Source of the DNA: an uncultured Bacteroidales bacterium
Lineage (GTDB): Bacteria; Bacteroidota; Bacteroidia; Bacteroidales; UBA932
Length of the DNA: 64,000 nt
Assembly (NCBI GenBank): GCA_944322585.1
Contig: CALUPB010000006.1
Span: forward strand, 107,372-171,371
Reading direction: 5' to 3'
Shown here one piece after another: positions 35,215 through 44,783 of the stretch (position 1 is its first letter; the number at the start of each line of letters is the position of its first letter). Below the pieces are notes generated by a model. The model saw only the letters and a program-made list of their open reading frames with translations. It did no database searches and was not told the DNA's origin. Both the position numbers and the translations under genes were made by a program.

Positions 35215-36396
35215 ATGGAAAAGAAGGAAACACCGGTCCTGCTGCTGACCGGATATCTCGGCAGCGGAAAGACAACCCTTGTCAACAGGATTCTCTCCAA
35301 CAGGAAAGGGATACACTTTGCAGTGATTGTCAATGATCTCGGCGAAGTCAACATAGATGCCGACCTCATACAGAAAGACGGGATCGTGGCCCAGAAGGAC
35401 GACAGCCTCGTCGCCCTACAGAACGGCTGTATCTGCTGTACTCTGAAAACCGACCTGATAGAGCAGATAGCCGGACTGATGAAGATGCAGAAGTTCGACT
35501 ATATAGTGATAGAGGCGAGCGGCATCTGCGAACCCGAGCCGATTGCCCAGACCATATGCAGCATCCCCACTCTCGGGGGACCATACAGCGAGTTCTGCAA
35601 CTGCCGTCTCGACTGTATCGTGACTGTCGTGGATGCATTGAGGCTCAGGGACGAATTCGGGAACGGGGATGCCCTGACGCGCAAGGATATAGGGGAGGAG
35701 GATATTTCCAACCTTATCATACAGCAGATAGAGTTCTGCAACATAATTCTTCTCAACAAGGCTTCTGAAGTCAGTCCTGAAGAACTTGCCAGGATAAGGG
35801 CCGTCATCGGAACCCTTCAGCCGGGAGCAGAGATAATCAGCTGCGACTATGCAGAAGTCGACCTGTCCATGATACTGGACACCGGAATGTTCAATTTCGA
35901 CAGGGCCGCAACGTCGGCCGGATGGATACGCGGCATAGAAAGCAGGCCTACCGACGAGGAAGAGGAGGAGGCCCGTCATCATGGGGAAGGTCATCACCAT
36001 CATCACCATCATGATGAAGGAGAAGCTGAAGAGTACGGGATAAGTACATTCGTGTATTACCGCCGTCCGGCATTCGACATCAACAAATTCGACTATTTCG
36101 TGGCCAGGAAATGGCCCGCATCCGTCATCCGCGCCAAGGGCATATGCTATTTCAGCGACGAGAGGGACATGTCCTACCTGTTCGAACAGGCGGGAAGCCA
36201 GAAACAGCTCAGGCAGGCAGGACAGTGGTATGCTACAGCTCCGGAAGAAGACCTCATCCGGCTGATGCAGACAGACCCGGGCTTCATGCGCGACTGGGAT
36301 GCAAAATACGGAGACAGGATGCAGAAATTAGTATTCATAGGGCAGAATATGGACAGGGAACAGATTACCCGCGACCTCGACGCCTGTCTGGAGTAG
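35215..36396 (+). CDS. CobW/P47K-family metallochaperone GTPase
   Basis: 393-aa GTPase of the COG0523 family, which delivers or allocates metal ions, often zinc. Walker A is GYLGSGKTT (residues 13-21) and the metal-binding CxCC motif is in NGCICCTLKTDL. The guanine-specificity N-K-x-D position appears as LLNKASE. A His-rich linker (about residues 247-260, seven consecutive His) precedes the CobW C-terminal domain. No Zur box was recognised upstream and no cobalamin genes are nearby, so a zinc role is inferred from the family and the histidines only. Confidence 0.9.
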   Translation: MEKKETPVLLLTGYLGSGKTTLVNRILSNRKGIHFAVIVNDLGEVNIDADLIQKDGIVAQKDDSLVALQNGCICCTLKTDLIEQIAGLMKMQKFDYIVIEASGICEPEPIAQTICSIPTLGGPYSEFCNCRLDCIVTVVDALRLRDEFGNGDALTRKDIGEEDISNLIIQQIEFCNIILLNKASEVSPEELARIRAVIGTLQPGAEIISCDYAEVDLSMILDTGMFNFDRAATSAGWIRGIESRPTDEEEEEARHHGEGHHHHHHHDEGEAEEYGISTFVYYRRPAFDINKFDYFVARKWPASVIRAKGICYFSDERDMSYLFEQAGSQKQLRQAGQWYATAPEEDLIRLMQTDPGFMRDWDAKYGDRMQKLVFIGQNMDREQITRDLDACLE

Positions 36397-36454
36397 GACG
36401 TGCCGGACAATATGTCAGCCGTACATGTCACAGGAATTACGGAGAACCGACCCG

Positions 36455-37852
36455 ATGCAGAAAAAGAAAGGGAAAATACTGATCGTCGATGACAATGCCG
36501 GCATAAGGTCGGCATTGAAATTCCTGCTGCCGCTCCATTTCTCGGAAGTGGAACTGATCCCGTCCCCTACGGAACTGATCTCAAGGGTGGAGTCGTTCAG
36601 ACCAGATGTCATCCTTCTGGACATGAATTTCAAAAGGGACATCAACACCGGAAACGAAGGCCTGTACTGGCTTTCGGAAATCCGGGCAAGATTCTGCGAC
36701 ATCCAGATCGTGCTTTTTACTGCATATGCGGACATTGCCTTGGCGGTGGAAGGGATGAAACGCGGGGCGTTCGACTTCATTGTGAAGCCGTGGGAGAACG
36801 ACAGGCTTGTACGTATCCTGACTGAAGCCTGCGACAGGCACACATTCCTGACAGAAAACAGCCACAGGGAGGCACAGACGACAGGACCGGTGACCGCCGG
36901 GGAGGAAAGGATGTACTGGGGCGGCAGCCAGGCGATGCGGGACATACGCCGGATAGCCGACAGGATTGCACCTACAGACGCATCAGTGCTGATAACAGGG
37001 GAAAACGGGACAGGCAAGGACATGCTTGCCAAGGAAATCCACCGGCTATCGGAACGGAGGGACAGGAATATCGTATGCGTGGACGTCGGGGCAATTCCCG
37101 AAAGCCTGTTCGAAAGCGAGCTTTTCGGTCATGTCAGAGGGGCCTTTACCGACGCCAGAGCCGACCATACCGGTAAAATAGAGCAGGCTCAAGGCGGAAC
37201 CCTCTTTCTTGACGAGATAGGAAACATTCCTGTCCATCTCCAGGCCAAACTGCTGAGGGTGCTACAGAACAGGGAAATAGTCAGGATCGGAGATACAAGG
37301 CCGGTACCGGTCGATATCAGACTGATATGCGCGACCAATCGGGAGCTTCCGGAATTGGTCAGGAACGGTCTCTTCAGGGAAGACCTGTATTACAGGATCA
37401 ATACGGTACACATCCAGCTGCCTCCCCTGAGGGACAGGAAAGAAGACATCATCCCGCTTTCCATGATGTTCCTGAAGGAATTCGCCGGGAAATACCGCAG
37501 GGATGTATCCGAAATCGACGGCACTGCTGCAAGGATACTGCTATCGAGACAATGGAAAGGCAACATCCGCGAGCTGCGCAACTGTATCGAAAAGGCCGTA
37601 ATCCTTGCCGGTGGCCAGGCACTGTCAGCCGCCGATATCGGACCGACCGAACAACTGTACGGCAACGGCAACGATACCGTACAACCGGAAACCGCCGGGA
37701 AATACACCGGAGAAGACACTCTGGAAATGATAGAGGAACGGGCAATCCGCGCGTCCGTAAGAAAATACGACGGGAACCTTTCACTCGTGGCCCGGGAACT
37801 CGGCATCAGCCGACCCACACTGTACAGCAAACTGAAAAAGTACAATATCTGA
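36455..37852 (+). CDS. Sigma-54-dependent response regulator (NtrC family)
   Basis: Receiver-AAA+-HTH protein. The receiver has D12-D13 and phospho-acceptor D56 (VILLDMNF), with K in FIVKPWE. The AAA+ domain has Walker A GENGTGKD, Walker B GTLFLDEIGN and the sigma-54 contact loop GAFTDA (canonical GAFTGA, one substitution seen in other members). The C-terminal Fis-type helix-turn-helix is NLSLVARELGISRPTLYSKL. Start at ATG 36455 (MQKKKGKILIV) fits the receiver fold; an in-frame ATG at 36425 is possible. It is followed 68 bp later by its kinase, and the next operon has a sigma-54 promoter (39257-39272), its probable target. Confidence 0.94.
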   Translation: MQKKKGKILIVDDNAGIRSALKFLLPLHFSEVELIPSPTELISRVESFRPDVILLDMNFKRDINTGNEGLYWLSEIRARFCDIQIVLFTAYADIALAVEGMKRGAFDFIVKPWENDRLVRILTEACDRHTFLTENSHREAQTTGPVTAGEERMYWGGSQAMRDIRRIADRIAPTDASVLITGENGTGKDMLAKEIHRLSERRDRNIVCVDVGAIPESLFESELFGHVRGAFTDARADHTGKIEQAQGGTLFLDEIGNIPVHLQAKLLRVLQNREIVRIGDTRPVPVDIRLICATNRELPELVRNGLFREDLYYRINTVHIQLPPLRDRKEDIIPLSMMFLKEFAGKYRRDVSEIDGTAARILLSRQWKGNIRELRNCIEKAVILAGGQALSAADIGPTEQLYGNGNDTVQPETAGKYTGEDTLEMIEERAIRASVRKYDGNLSLVARELGISRPTLYSKLKKYNI

Positions 37853-37920
37853 CCGGCAGCGGCCCGTCAGTTCTGATACCGCAATACAACTGCAAACAAA
37901 AACATCCCCCGGCAGAAAAA

Positions 37921-39129
37921 ATGACAGCATATATCCTCATAACATTGGCCGCAGTGTCGCTCGCCGCATCCCTTTCCGGAATTTATTTTACGGTGAAGGC
38001 CAGGCGGAAGGTGACATACATGCTCGATGCGATGGAGGACGGAGAGACCAATTTCCGTTTCCGCGAAGACAGGGGACGGGACAGGAAATTCAACCGTACA
38101 CTCAACAGGTTGAGACGGATATTCGAAAAGGAAAAGGAAGCGATAAGGGAGCAGGAGATTTTCTACGGCAGGCTGCTCGAACAGGTGCTGACCGGCATCA
38201 TTGTGACGGATGATGCAGACGGACGCATAATCTACTGCAATTCGAAGGCCCTGACCATCCTCGGATTGTCCTCGCCTGGCAATCTGAGGCAACTGTCACG
38301 GACAAGGCCGGAACTCGAACGGATTTTCTCCCGGATCGCCGATGGAGACGAGACCAAAGCAAGTCTATGCAACGAATCGTCGCGCATGACAGTCTCGATA
38401 ACCGCATCCTCCGCCAGAATCGGGAAAGTCTCCGCCAAGATAATTGCAGTCAACGACATAAGCAATGAAATGGAGGAAAACGAGTCAGAGTCATGGACAC
38501 GGCTGATAAGGGTCATGACCCATGAAATAATGAATACCGTCACCCCGATAGCGTCCCTGAGCGAGACTCTTTCCGGATATATCGGTACCGGAGACAGCAG
38601 AATAAAGGACGGGCTCGACACCATAGCCACGTCGGCACGGGGCCTGATCAGGTTCGTAAACTCATACCGGGACCTCACCCACATTCCTCAGCCGATACGC
38701 AGCGCCTTTTATCTGAAGGAACTGATCGACAAGATATTCAGTCTCACTGCCGAGGATATGGCCGCTGCCGGTGTCCGCTGTTCCTACTCGGAACGCACCG
38801 ACGATATTATCCTGTATGCCGACAAGGACCAGATTTCCCGGATAGTCATCAATCTGATGAAGAATGCCGTCCAGGCCGGAGCGGACAGTATAGACATAAC
38901 GGCCGGAATAGACGGCTCCGGAAGCGTAATCATCGACATCGCCAACAACGGGGAGCCGATAAGCATGGAAAGCCGCGATGAAATCTTCATCCCGTTCTTC
39001 ACCACCAGGCCGGAAGGCAGCGGTATCGGGCTGAGCCTGTCCCGTCAGATAATGAGGCTGCACAATGGACTCATCCGACTGTCCCGAAGCGACAGCGACT
39101 CCACCGTCTTCACGCTTATATTCCGATAA
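37921..39129 (+). CDS. Sensor histidine kinase, partner of the NtrC-type regulator
   Basis: 402-aa membrane kinase. One N-terminal membrane helix (ILITLAAVSLAASLSGIYFTV), a PAS-like domain (about 85-185, GIIVTDDADGRIIYCN), an H-box with H201 (RVMTHEIMNTVTPI), and an HATPase domain with N-box NLMKNAVQAGA and G-box GSGIGLSLSRQIMRLHNG. Only one membrane helix and no sizeable periplasmic domain, so the signal is probably intramembrane or cytoplasmic. The ORF extends back to 37327, but that part is a shadow of the regulator gene; ATG 37921 begins the hydrophobic helix. Confidence 0.93.
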   Translation: MTAYILITLAAVSLAASLSGIYFTVKARRKVTYMLDAMEDGETNFRFREDRGRDRKFNRTLNRLRRIFEKEKEAIREQEIFYGRLLEQVLTGIIVTDDADGRIIYCNSKALTILGLSSPGNLRQLSRTRPELERIFSRIADGDETKASLCNESSRMTVSITASSARIGKVSAKIIAVNDISNEMEENESESWTRLIRVMTHEIMNTVTPIASLSETLSGYIGTGDSRIKDGLDTIATSARGLIRFVNSYRDLTHIPQPIRSAFYLKELIDKIFSLTAEDMAAAGVRCSYSERTDDIILYADKDQISRIVINLMKNAVQAGADSIDITAGIDGSGSVIIDIANNGEPISMESRDEIFIPFFTTRPEGSGIGLSLSRQIMRLHNGLIRLSRSDSDSTVFTLIFR

Positions 39130-39181
39130 GGCCGTGAGTCCGCATTCGGGATGGAGCGGAAATGTAAAGAATTTTAATACA

Positions 39182-39204
39182 GACTGTAAAGTTTCTTTAC
39201 AGTC
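39182..39204. promoter_or_regulatory. Palindromic candidate enhancer for the NtrC-type regulator
   Basis: GACTGTAAAG-TTT-CTTTACAGTC, a perfect 10-bp inverted repeat; an extra half-site TGTAAAG lies at 39163-39169. It is centred about 90 bp upstream of the predicted start from the sigma-54 promoter, the usual distance for a bacterial enhancer-binding protein. As a hairpin with T-poor flank it is a weak terminator alternative for the kinase gene. Confidence 0.6.
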
Positions 39205-39256
39205 CTGCCGTTTATTCGATTTTATATTTTCTTATATATCAACCCATTATATCATA

Positions 39257-39272
39257 TGGCACGTGAAGTGCA
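39257..39272 (+). promoter_or_regulatory. Sigma-54 (-24/-12) promoter of the exporter operon
   Basis: TGGCACGTGAAGTGCA: GG at 39258-39259 and GC at 39270-39271 are spaced exactly as in the sigma-54 consensus TGGCACG-N4-TTGCA, with only one mismatch (G for T in the -12 box). It lies 82 bp before the TolC ATG at 39354, directly downstream of a gene pair encoding an NtrC-type activator and kinase. Confidence 0.8.
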
Positions 39273-39353
39273 TTTTTCTTCTCCGGTGTGACGGATTGAT
39301 AAATCCGCCGTGTGACTTAGAAACTGTCAACAGTTTCCTATATACCGAACAAA

Positions 39354-40988
39354 ATGTACCATCAAAAGAACAATTGTGTTACCATCATCGTCTGCTACAT
39401 AATCACGGCAGGCGCCTTCCATACTACCGCTGCCTTCAGCCGGATCCCGTCCAGACCGGCAGACGGCGACACAACTCTGTATTGCAGCAACAGCTCAGCC
39501 CATATGCCAGACGAGTGGGATGCTGCCCTGTACTGCGGCAACGGCTCCGCCCATATGTCAGACGAGGGAGAGGCTGCCCCGTATTACGGGGACGGTTCCA
39601 CCCGACTGACAGGCGGAAAGGTTTTCACCCTGAAGGACTGTATGGAATATGCCTTGGCCAACTCCACCGATATCAGAATCCAGCAGGCCGACAACGACGA
39701 CAGGCAGACAGCTCGGAGAGATGCCATACTTGCCGCATTTACACCAAGCATAAGTGCCGATGCCGCAGCGTATTCCAATTTCGGACGCACCGTCGACCCG
39801 GAAACGAACACATACATAACTACCGCCTCTTTCAGCAATGCCTGGTCGGTCTCGGCCGGCATTACCCTGTTCAACGGGTTCCAGGCCGTGAACAACCTCA
39901 GAATTACGAAAACCGCCAGGGCGATGGGCATCAGCCAGGAACAGGAAATACGCGACAGGATATGCCTTGCCACAATCGAGGCATACTATAATGTATTGTA
40001 CTGTTCAAGACTTGCCGATATACTCGGCTCCTGCGTAAAGACTGCGGAGGAGGTTCTCCGCTCTGTCTCGAGACAGGAAGAGCTCGGACAGAAAAGCCGC
40101 TCCGACGTCATACAGGCAAAGGCAGGTCTTGCGGACAGGGAATACCAGCTGACAAATGCCCGGAACAGTCTTACAGATGCATTTATCACTTTGAAGGCCA
40201 TCATGTTCTGGCCGATAACGGAACCGTTGGAGATAGACTGCGAAGAAGGGATGCAGGACAGGATGCCGTGCTATGCCGAAAGTTTGCCGGACATGTCAGG
40301 ACCGGCCGGAAACAGGACGGCATACCTTCATGGAAACAGAACGGTACTGACGGACGGAAGCAAGGGAGATACCACCACAGGAATTATCAGAAACGCAATC
40401 GGGTTCCTTCCGGCTGCATCAATAGCCAAAGGCAATATGGAAAACGCCCGGATGGAGCTCAGGACGGCAAAGTGGCGGCTTGCCCCTTCCCTTTCCCTGT
40501 ACGGAGGATGGTCGACCAACTATTACACCTACCCTGGGCAGAAAGGCTATATCCCTACCCCCTACTGGAACCAGTTAAGGGAAAATTCCGGAGAATACGT
40601 GCAGCTCACCCTTTCCATACCGATATTCAACAGACTTTCAAGACAGTCGGACATCGCCCGTAAACGCAATGCCTACAGACGGGCCTCGGCCGAATACGAA
40701 CAGACGGTAAGGGAGATAGAGGCGGAAGTGATGAGGGCGGTTTCGGACAAGGACGGTGCCATGGCTGCCCTGTCGCAGGCAGAGCGCAGGAGCGAGGTTC
40801 AGGAAGAAGCCTACCATCTCAACAGAAAGAAATTCGAGCAGGGACTGATATCCGCCATCGAATATCAGACGGCATCCGACAGCTGGCTGGAAGCCCGGGC
40901 TGAAGAACTCAATGCCATGCTTCAGCTCCGGCTGAAGCACCACGTAGTGGACTACTACAACGGCATACCTTACCTGATGCAGGAATAA
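39354..40988 (+). CDS. TolC-family outer membrane channel of the sigma-54 exporter
   Basis: 544-aa outer membrane efflux protein with two OEP repeats (about residues 95-290 and 345-530). Visible are FTLKDCMEYALANSTDIR, LAPSLSLYGGWSTNYY and the LTLSIPIFNRLSRQSDIAR strand near the second repeat. Two parts are unusual: residues 42-84 contain 17-residue tandem units (YCSNSSAHMPDEWDAAL, YCGNGSAHMSDEGEAAP and a partial third), and residues about 305-340 hold a GNRT-rich insert. Both lie in loops or the N-terminal extension. It is first in the operon with the fusion protein, permease and ATPase. Confidence 0.9.
   Translation: MYHQKNNCVTIIVCYIITAGAFHTTAAFSRIPSRPADGDTTLYCSNSSAHMPDEWDAALYCGNGSAHMSDEGEAAPYYGDGSTRLTGGKVFTLKDCMEYALANSTDIRIQQADNDDRQTARRDAILAAFTPSISADAAAYSNFGRTVDPETNTYITTASFSNAWSVSAGITLFNGFQAVNNLRITKTARAMGISQEQEIRDRICLATIEAYYNVLYCSRLADILGSCVKTAEEVLRSVSRQEELGQKSRSDVIQAKAGLADREYQLTNARNSLTDAFITLKAIMFWPITEPLEIDCEEGMQDRMPCYAESLPDMSGPAGNRTAYLHGNRTVLTDGSKGDTTTGIIRNAIGFLPAASIAKGNMENARMELRTAKWRLAPSLSLYGGWSTNYYTYPGQKGYIPTPYWNQLRENSGEYVQLTLSIPIFNRLSRQSDIARKRNAYRRASAEYEQTVREIEAEVMRAVSDKDGAMAALSQAERRSEVQEEAYHLNRKKFEQGLISAIEYQTASDSWLEARAEELNAMLQLRLKHHVVDYYNGIPYLMQE
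39480..39603 (+). repeat. 51-bp tandem repeat within the TolC gene
   Basis: Two full 51-bp units (39480-39530 and 39531-39581) and a degenerate third, encoding Y-C-x-N-x-S-A-H-M-x-D-E segments between the signal peptide and the first OEP repeat. Confidence 0.8.
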
Positions 40989-40991
40989 AAT

Positions 40992-42260
40992 ATGGACGCA
41001 ATGGATAAAAGGATAGAACCGAAACGGGGAATACGGGCGGCATTCACGAAAAAGGCACTGCCATGGTGGGGCGCCGGCCTGTTCGTTATTCTCGTCCTGT
41101 GGGTAGTATTCCGCGACAATTCCTCAGTCATGAGGATAGACAGGAACACGGTCACCTCAGGAGAAGTCATTATGGGAGAATTCAATGACTACATCCGCAT
41201 CAGCGGACAGGTCCAGCCCATGACCACCATCCAGATAAGCCCTCTCGAAGGCGGTGTAGTACAGGAAATCATATGCGAAGAAGGCAGCCATGTCAGGACG
41301 GGGGAACCGATTCTGCGCCTGAGCAATGACAACCTGGATCTCCAGATACTGAACTCCGAGGCGGAACTGGCCGAGAAAGAGAACATCCTGCGCAACACCA
41401 TGATACAGATGGAGCAGCAGAAGCTGTCCGTCAAGCAGGAACGTCTCCAGCTCCAGATGGAAGTCCGCAGGAAGGAACGCGGCTACAGACAGCAGAAAGC
41501 CCTCTATGAAGAAAAACTGATAGCACGGGAGACATATCTCCAGGCCGAGGAAGACTACATGCTGGCCGCAGACAGGCTCGAACTGGTCAGGGAGAGGGAG
41601 CTGCAGGACAGTCTGTACCGTAGCGTGGAGATAGAACAGATGGAGGAAAGTTTAGAGAACATGAGACAGAACATGCTGATGATACGCAAAAGGAAGGACA
41701 ACCTCACCATCAAGGCTCCTATCGACGGGGAACTCGGGCTTCTGGATGCCGTACTCGGCCAGTCCATAGCTTCCGGCACACGGATAGGACAGATAAACGA
41801 TCTGACGAGCTACAAGATAGAGGCCCTGATAGACGAACACTATATAGACAGGGTAACGCCCGGACTTGAAGCCGTATTCGAAAGGCAGGAAGAGGAATTC
41901 CTGGCCGTTATCCGCAAAGTGTATCCTGAAGTGAGGGAAGGCAAGTTCAAGGCCGACTTCAAGTTCTCCGGACAGCAGCCGGAAAACATCCGGACCGGAC
42001 AGACCTATTATATGAACCTCCAGCTCGGACAGCCTGAGGAGGCGATAATGATACCACGCGGCACTTTCTTCCAGCATACGGGAGGACGGTGGATATATGT
42101 CCTCTCTCCCGAAGGGGACCGTGCGGTAAGACGGGAAATCCGCATCGGCAGACAGAACCCGCAGTATTACGAAGTGGAGGAAGGACTCCGCCCGGGAGAG
42201 ACGGTCCTTGTATCCGGATACGAGTCGCTCCGGGATACTGATATCGTAATATTGAAATAG
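40992..42260 (+). CDS. Membrane fusion protein (HlyD/RND-adaptor type)
   Basis: 422-aa periplasmic adaptor with one N-terminal membrane helix (LPWWGAGLFVILVLWVVF). A split biotinyl-lipoyl domain follows (VQPMTTIQISPLEGGVVQEI and LTIKAPIDGELGLL), with a long coiled-coil hairpin between (about residues 120-240, rich in E, Q and R), then beta-barrel and membrane-proximal domains. It links the FtsX-type ABC permease to the TolC channel. It starts 3 bp after the TolC stop. Confidence 0.93.
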   Translation: MDAMDKRIEPKRGIRAAFTKKALPWWGAGLFVILVLWVVFRDNSSVMRIDRNTVTSGEVIMGEFNDYIRISGQVQPMTTIQISPLEGGVVQEIICEEGSHVRTGEPILRLSNDNLDLQILNSEAELAEKENILRNTMIQMEQQKLSVKQERLQLQMEVRRKERGYRQQKALYEEKLIARETYLQAEEDYMLAADRLELVRERELQDSLYRSVEIEQMEESLENMRQNMLMIRKRKDNLTIKAPIDGELGLLDAVLGQSIASGTRIGQINDLTSYKIEALIDEHYIDRVTPGLEAVFERQEEEFLAVIRKVYPEVREGKFKADFKFSGQQPENIRTGQTYYMNLQLGQPEEAIMIPRGTFFQHTGGRWIYVLSPEGDRAVRREIRIGRQNPQYYEVEEGLRPGETVLVSGYESLRDTDIVILK

Positions 42261-42351
42261 ACTGCCTCTCCGAGACGGTTCCCGGCCCATATAACCGAAA
42301 ATATATAATATTGAACTTGAGTATAGTATAACAGACACCGAATTACAGACA

Positions 42352-44670
42352 ATGTTCCGAAATCTTTTACATACCATCCGCCGTTTCAAGGCAGCATTCA
42401 TTCTCAACATCCTCGGGCTCTCCATTGCATTCGCCGCTTCACTGCTGATAATGATGCAGGTACGCTTCGACCTCACATTCGACACCTGCTATGAGGACGC
42501 GGAGGACATCTACAGGCTTGACATGAGGGCAAGACCGGATACCGACGAACAATGCACCATTACGAGACCGCTTGCAAGGAGCTTTATCGCATCATCCCCT
42601 GACATTCTCCATGGCTGCATCAAGGAAACTATCCCTCGGGGAGGGATGTATGCTTCCGAAGACGGCCGCATCAATGAGTGGCTGAATGTCACATGGGTCA
42701 GCCAGGAATTTCCCGATGTGTTCGGTTTCGCCATGCTCGAAGGCGACAGGAACGCACTGTCGGCTCCGGATGCCGCGATCATCCCAGAAAGCCTGGCTCT
42801 CAATATGTTCGGTTCCACCGATATAATCGGGACCGTACTCCGTGCAAAGGACAATAATCGCGATATGAGAATCTCTGGCGTCTACAGGGACTTGCCGTCC
42901 AATGCCTCAATCAGAAACAGTATATACATGGTTCTCGACAGGGGGAATTATGACAACTGGCAGAACTTCAACTACCACACCTTTGTAAAACTGGCACCCG
43001 GGGCTGACCCTGAACGGATAACGGAAAATTTCATAAGGAACAATCCGGAACTGAGCATGGACGGTGAATCCGATGTGGGGTTCTCGCTCAAATCCCTAAA
43101 CAGCCTTCATTTCATTCAGGGAGTCTCATTCGACAGCTATCCGAAAAGCAGCCGGGCGATGATATATTCCCTGATTTCGATCATTGTTGTCCTGATTGTC
43201 ATTGCCGGCATAAATTTCAATAACTTCAGCATTTCCATAGCCCCGATGAGATTCCGAAGCATCGCGACAAAAAGAATTCTCGGAAGCAGCCTGCGCTCCA
43301 TCAGGACAGGAATAATCGGGGAAACCCTGGTCATAACTGCAGCGGCATATATGGTTTCCCTGCTGATCCTCTGCCTGTGCAGAATGACTCCTGTCGCCGG
43401 ACTGATTGAGACCGACATATCACTGGCGTCCAATACCGGTCTTGTCGCCACAGGGACAGGGATTGCGGTTGTCACCGGTATCCTTATCGGCATTTATCCG
43501 GCATACTGTCTCACTGCATTCTCACCTGCAGAAGCAGTGAAAGGCAACCCGGGACTTACCCCGTCAGGGAGGAAATCAAGGACCGTACTGCTCGGTGTCC
43601 AGTTTACCGCCGCACTTGTCCTTATGGCCGTCACCTCATACATATTCCTGCAGAACAGATATCTTCTCAATGCTCCCCTCGGATTCGACAAGGATGAGAT
43701 CATAGTATGCCAGACAGGCGGTATAAGACAGAACGGAGAGACTGTCATAGAGGAACTGAAAAAAATCCCGGGTGTCGCAAACGCAGGATATGCACAGGCC
43801 GTTCCGGGCAGCGCGGACTATTACCAGCACTGGTCCATGTTAGTCAAGGAACAGCATATAGGCTTCACTGCCATGTATGTGGACGCCTCCTTCCTTGATG
43901 TGATGGGTATAGACATCATCAACGGAAGAGGCTTCAGGGAAGGGGACATCAATTCCGAATATGCCTGTGCCGTCTTCAGCAGGACAGCTCAGGCACAATA
44001 TGGGCTGACTCCCGGGGAAATTCTGGGAGACTGGCTGAATATCATAGGGATATGCGATGATATCAAATTCGCTACATTACGCAGTGAAATCACTCCTATC
44101 GCATATGTACTGGCACCTGAAATATGGAAATTCGGCCAGATCTTCGTAAGGGTGACAGCCGGAACCGACCTGAAAGCTGCCAGACAGGCGATAGAGGAAT
44201 GCGTGAAGGGATTCAGTTCCGATTATCCGGTATATGCAAGATTCTACAATACGATCCTCGAAGACACTTACAGGAAAGAACAGAGGACAGGCTCGCTTGT
44301 GTCGCTGTTCAGCATGATTGCAATCATTATCTCCATCGTGGGAGTGTTCAGTCTCGTGACTTTCGAGTGCGGATACCGCAGGAAAGAGTCCGCGATAAGA
44401 AAGGTAGTCGGAGCGACTTCCGCCGGACTTGTCTGGATGTTCTGCCGGAAATATCTGGCAATCCTCGGGATATGCTTCATAATCAGCATTCCTGTCAGCA
44501 TCATTGTGGCACAGAGGTGGTTGGAGGGATTCGCATACCACATTCCGCTCTACTGGTGGGTATTTCCTGCCGTATTCACCGCCATCGCCGCGATAACCCT
44601 TGCAACAGTCATCTGGCAGAGCCGGAAAGCGGCGGACGAGAACCCGACAGACAATCTCCGCACCGACTGA
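42352..44670 (+). CDS. FtsX/MacB-type ABC transporter permease
   Basis: 772-aa permease with two four-helix-type modules: an N-terminal helix after MFRNLLHTIRRFKAAFILNILGLSIAFA, a MacB periplasmic core domain and FtsX domains (IISIIVVLIVIAGINFNNFSIS and SLFSMIAIIISIVGVFSLVTFECG). Such tandem-FtsX permeases are common in Bacteroidota and work with a separate ATPase (next gene) as mechanotransmission exporters. It lies 91 bp after the fusion protein. A decayed paralogue of it is at 45545-46687. The substrate is unknown: perhaps a peptide, antimicrobial or lipid. Confidence 0.93.
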   Translation: MFRNLLHTIRRFKAAFILNILGLSIAFAASLLIMMQVRFDLTFDTCYEDAEDIYRLDMRARPDTDEQCTITRPLARSFIASSPDILHGCIKETIPRGGMYASEDGRINEWLNVTWVSQEFPDVFGFAMLEGDRNALSAPDAAIIPESLALNMFGSTDIIGTVLRAKDNNRDMRISGVYRDLPSNASIRNSIYMVLDRGNYDNWQNFNYHTFVKLAPGADPERITENFIRNNPELSMDGESDVGFSLKSLNSLHFIQGVSFDSYPKSSRAMIYSLISIIVVLIVIAGINFNNFSISIAPMRFRSIATKRILGSSLRSIRTGIIGETLVITAAAYMVSLLILCLCRMTPVAGLIETDISLASNTGLVATGTGIAVVTGILIGIYPAYCLTAFSPAEAVKGNPGLTPSGRKSRTVLLGVQFTAALVLMAVTSYIFLQNRYLLNAPLGFDKDEIIVCQTGGIRQNGETVIEELKKIPGVANAGYAQAVPGSADYYQHWSMLVKEQHIGFTAMYVDASFLDVMGIDIINGRGFREGDINSEYACAVFSRTAQAQYGLTPGEILGDWLNIIGICDDIKFATLRSEITPIAYVLAPEIWKFGQIFVRVTAGTDLKAARQAIEECVKGFSSDYPVYARFYNTILEDTYRKEQRTGSLVSLFSMIAIIISIVGVFSLVTFECGYRRKESAIRKVVGATSAGLVWMFCRKYLAILGICFIISIPVSIIVAQRWLEGFAYHIPLYWWVFPAVFTAIAAITLATVIWQSRKAADENPTDNLRTD

Positions 44671-44783
44671 CAGATGCTGTGAGGCTGACCTCATACTTCG
44701 GCCTCATTCACGGCCAATCCGGCGGATGACACCGGATCTGCATAATAACATCAATGAAAATAAAACAACAGATACATACAGTC

